Of a DNA stretch of 64,000 bases, positions 61,480 to 64,000 are shown one piece after another. A model generated the notes under the pieces. The model was given only the letters and a program-made list of their open reading frames with translations, was not told the origin of the DNA and made no database searches. Origin of the DNA: Diploptera punctata (taxonomy: Eukaryota > Arthropoda > Insecta > Blattodea > Blaberidae); the NCBI GenBank assembly GCA_030220185.1, contig JASPKZ010008351.1:1426001-1490000 (forward strand), given 5' to 3'. How positions within the stretch are numbered: the first letter of the stretch is position 1; each line of letters opens with the position of its first letter. Both the position numbers and the translations under genes were made by a program.

Positions 61480-64000
61480 TTTAAGATTTTTTTTTTTAAG
61501 ATTTTTATTTATTTAGCCTGGTGGAGTTAAGGCCATGTGGCCTTCTCTTCCACTCACCAGGACAAACATATATTACATAAGAATATAACAATCTTAATTA
61601 ACTCTAATATTAAACACTAAGTAAAAATTTGATCAAAAGATAATATCTAATATACATATTACGATCTATAATACAACCAGTTAATATTAGTTAAAATTAA
61701 GACTAAAACTAATAATAAAATGTATACAAGCAAGACATATTAAATTGTCCCTGTCTAGTGTATATAAAAAACAGGAAAATAATGAGATATAGAAAACTAA
61801 TTTTACGATTATACAATATTTAAAACAAAACAAATAAAAATATTTGTTATTCTTAATATTATTTACATAAATAATTAAATATATTAATATTGCTAAAAGA
61901 ATACTATCAGTGAGGTGTATAAGTTAGTTTGTTATTAAATAATTCTTTAGTTTGTTTTTGAAGGATGTTATAGTTTGACAGTCTCTGACATAGGGTGGAA
62001 GGGAATTCCATGTTTTGGTAAGTGACACCGTAAAAGATAATGAATAATATACAGTGTGATGAGGCGGGATATAAAGGACAATGTGCTGATGGGATCGAGT
62101 GTCAAGATTATGTGTGTCGGATAGTCTGATGAAGCGGCGTGATAAATAATTAGGCGATGATGTGTGAAGTATTTTATAGAGAAGGGATAGGGAATGGACA
62201 GTTCTACGATCTCTTAGACGAAACCACGATAATTGTTCCAGGGACGGTGTAACATGGTCAAATTTGCGAATACCACAAATAAAACGTGCGCAAGAATTAT
62301 GAACACGTTGAAGTCTTTGAGTGGAAATAATATTTAAGTCTGTAAAAAGAGTGTCACAATAATCAAAATGGGGCATTGCAAGTGTTTCTACTAACATTTT
62401 CCTAAGGGCGAATGGCAAACAATTTCGTACACGATTTAATGAATGTATTATTGAGAAGACTGTTTTGCATGTATGGTTTATTTGTGTATTCCAATTTAAG
62501 TTTTTGTCAATAAATACTCCTAGAATTTTTACTGTCTCACTATAAGGGATTTGAACTCCGTTTAGTGACACATGCGAAACTGTGTTTAGGTTAATTGTAG
62601 ATAATAGTCTCTGATGACCCATAATGATTGATTGTGACTTTGTAGGATTTAATTGCAGTCCATATTTAACTGTCCAAGTCATTAGTGAGTCAAGATCCTC
62701 GTTAATTTTGGCAACAGCGTCATTTAGTGAATATTTGTCTGTGTGGATGTAGATTTGCATGTCGTCTGCAAATAAATTATGTTTGCAATGCTTTAGGGAG
62801 TTAGATATGTCATTTATGTAGATTGAAAAAAGCAAAGGTCCAAGTACCGAACCCTGTGGAACCCCAGCTTTACGGAAGGACCAAGAAGAACATAATGTAT
62901 GATTTCCTATAACAGATTGCTGGCGCTCATGAAGGTAGGAATTGAACCATTTCGTGGCACTATCAGAGAGTAAGAGGTTTTTAAGTTTATGCAACAATAA
63001 GTCCAAGTCTACCGTGTCGAATGCTTTACTAAAGTCCAGTAATGTAAGAATGGTAAGTTTTCGATTATCAGCAGCTTCGCGTATGTCTTCGCAAATATTT
63101 AGTAGAGCAGTATTTGTATTGTGTCCTGTCCTGAAGCCTGACTGAAATTGATCTAGAAGGTTGTAATCATTTAGGTATTCAGTCAGTTGTTTATGGACTA
63201 ATCGTTCCAGAGCTTTTGAAAGAGTAGGTAAAATGCTAATGGGTCGAAAGTCGTTCGGGGTTGAGGGCGTTTTAACTTTAGGCAGTGGACGTACGAGGGC
63301 TTGTTTCCACAATGAGGGATATGTAGAAGTTTGTAGTGAGGAGTTAAAAATATGAGTTATAGTAGGTAGTATAGCTTCGATTATTTTATTCAGTAAAGTA
63401 ATATTTATACGGTCAGTTCCTTCTGCTTTGGTTTTTATTCGCATGATGGCTTTCTTTACGTCGTAGTCTGTAACATATGAGAAGTGGAAATGTTCTCTGT
63501 CGGGTTGATTTGTCAGTGATAATTCATTTATTGTTTGTTCTTTATCCTTTGGAGTAGTAGTTATACCTGTGAAGTGATTATTGAGTGTGTCCAGGGAAAC
63601 AGGTAATTTGTCTACCTGTGTGTCTTTTCTCCCAATTCCCATTCTATTCAAGTTTTTCCAGATTTCTGAAGTATTGGTATTTGTTAGGTTGTATAAATGT
63701 CTAAGTTTGGCGTTTCTTATAGCTTGATTTGTCTTGTTACGTAACTGTTTATATTGAGTGAGACTTGTGTCTGTTTTGTTGAGTCTATATTTCTTATGTG
63801 CTGCGTCTCTATCAGTCATCAAGTTACGAATTGAAAGAGTCATCCAGGGTGCAGGGCGTCGTTTCACGAGTTTAGTTTTTGGTGGGGCATGTCTGTTGTA
63901 TAATTGTAGTATAAAGTCATTTAGTGTCTCAACTTTTTCATCTACAGAATGCAGCGTCCATATTGAATGCCACGGCATCTGCATAGCTTCTTCAATTAGG
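61480..64000 (-). mobile_element. LINE 3' half (Jockey/CR1-like), runs off window
   Basis: The untranslated 3' end (61480-61923) has a GCCACATGGCCTTAACTCCA block and A-rich AATCTTAAAAA tail repeats at its left edge. The coding part is described separately. The element is transcribed on minus and its 5' part, including the endonuclease, lies beyond 64000. Confidence 0.88.
61924..64000 (-). CDS. LINE reverse transcriptase ORF, intact to its stop, 5' partial
   Basis: The frame is open from the window edge (LIEEAMQMPWHSIWTLH) to a stop at 61924, more than 690 codons with no break. Order from residue 1 (Met at 63984): Lys-rich linker after the endonuclease (1-230), FRPISILPTLSKALERL (about 245), QSGFRTGHNTNTAL, LLDFSKAFDTVDLDLLLHKL (about 312, catalytic Asp), AGVPQGSVLGPLLFSIYIND, LFADDMQIYIHTDKY (about 403, catalytic DD), LNPTKSQSIIMGH, then a C-terminal domain with HFDYCDTLF and WNSLPPYVR. 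It performs target-primed reverse transcription. Motifs place it with Jockey/CR1-type LINEs; the exact clade is uncertain. All catalytic residues seen are present, so this may be a live or recently live copy. Confidence 0.92.
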   Translation of the reverse strand, partial: LIEEAMQMPWHSIWTLHSVDEKVETLNDFILQLYNRHAPPKTKLVKRRPAPWMTLSIRNLMTDRDAAHKKYRLNKTDTSLTQYKQLRNKTNQAIRNAKLRHLYNLTNTNTSEIWKNLNRMGIGRKDTQVDKLPVSLDTLNNHFTGITTTPKDKEQTINELSLTNQPDREHFHFSYVTDYDVKKAIMRIKTKAEGTDRINITLLNKIIEAILPTITHIFNSSLQTSTYPSLWKQALVRPLPKVKTPSTPNDFRPISILPTLSKALERLVHKQLTEYLNDYNLLDQFQSGFRTGHNTNTALLNICEDIREAADNRKLTILTLLDFSKAFDTVDLDLLLHKLKNLLLSDSATKWFNSYLHERQQSVIGNHTLCSSWSFRKAGVPQGSVLGPLLFSIYINDISNSLKHCKHNLFADDMQIYIHTDKYSLNDAVAKINEDLDSLMTWTVKYGLQLNPTKSQSIIMGHQRLLSTINLNTVSHVSLNGVQIPYSETVKILGVFIDKNLNWNTQINHTCKTVFSIIHSLNRVRNCLPFALRKMLVETLAMPHFDYCDTLFTDLNIISTQRLQRVHNSCARFICGIRKFDHVTPSLEQLSWFRLRDRRTVHSLSLLYKILHTSSPNYLSRRFIRLSDTHNLDTRSHQHIVLYIPPHHTVYYSLSFTVSLTKTWNSLPPYVRDCQTITSFKNKLKNYLITN

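Overview
This is a eukaryotic window from a large, AT-rich, repeat-packed insect genome. The inference rests on one recognisable spliced host gene with introns of 2 to 10 kb, dense nested retroelements, insect-type Penelope-like elements (PLEs), several tRNA-derived SINE families, and pogo and piggyBac relics. A polyneopteran such as a cockroach or cricket is plausible, but the species cannot be fixed from sequence alone.

The one confident host gene is the DNA-replication licensing factor CDT1. It lies on the minus strand and runs from a start codon at 48495 to a stop at 11702, about 36.8 kb. Ten coding exons can be placed; the nine downstream ones join in frame at GT-AG junctions with exactly matching phases. 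The N-terminus carries a PCNA-binding PIP box, the middle exons encode the geminin-binding/winged-helix region, and the last two encode the C-terminal MCM-binding winged helix. Two tandem E2F-like sites sit 134 to 151 bp upstream of the ATG. A second possible host gene is represented by one acidic exon at 61114-61352 on the plus strand.

Everything else recognised is mobile or repetitive. Region by region: 0-11 kb holds LINE tails, an interrupted dispersed repeat containing an 843-bp solo LTR, PLE pieces and tRNA-like dimers. 11-48 kb is CDT1 with introns full of PLEs, LINE fragments, SINEs and foldbacks, and includes a 3.6-kb array of eleven 321-bp units (34.6-38.2 kb) and a non-autonomous piggyBac with a PLE inside it. 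48-61 kb is a run of LINE copies alternating with one tRNA-derived SINE family and TA repeats. 61.5-64 kb is the 3' part of a LINE with an intact reverse transcriptase, continuing past the window edge.

The most interesting system is a set of elements sharing three features. (1) PLE termini carry hammerhead-ribozyme cores (CUGANGA, one extra U, helix II, GAAA, a tiny self-complementary helix III). (2) The same cores occur in short foldback elements and in each unit of the 3.6-kb array. (3) Several array or foldback units carry a tRNA-like module with A and B boxes, and they sit as whole concatemers or inverted dimers between 11- to 14-bp target-site duplications. This looks like mobilisation of multimeric, self-cleaving, possibly pol III-transcribed RNAs, presumably by PLE machinery. 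One PLE lineage shows the paired core change C3 to U and G8 to A in every copy seen. All ribozyme calls are by eye and untested.
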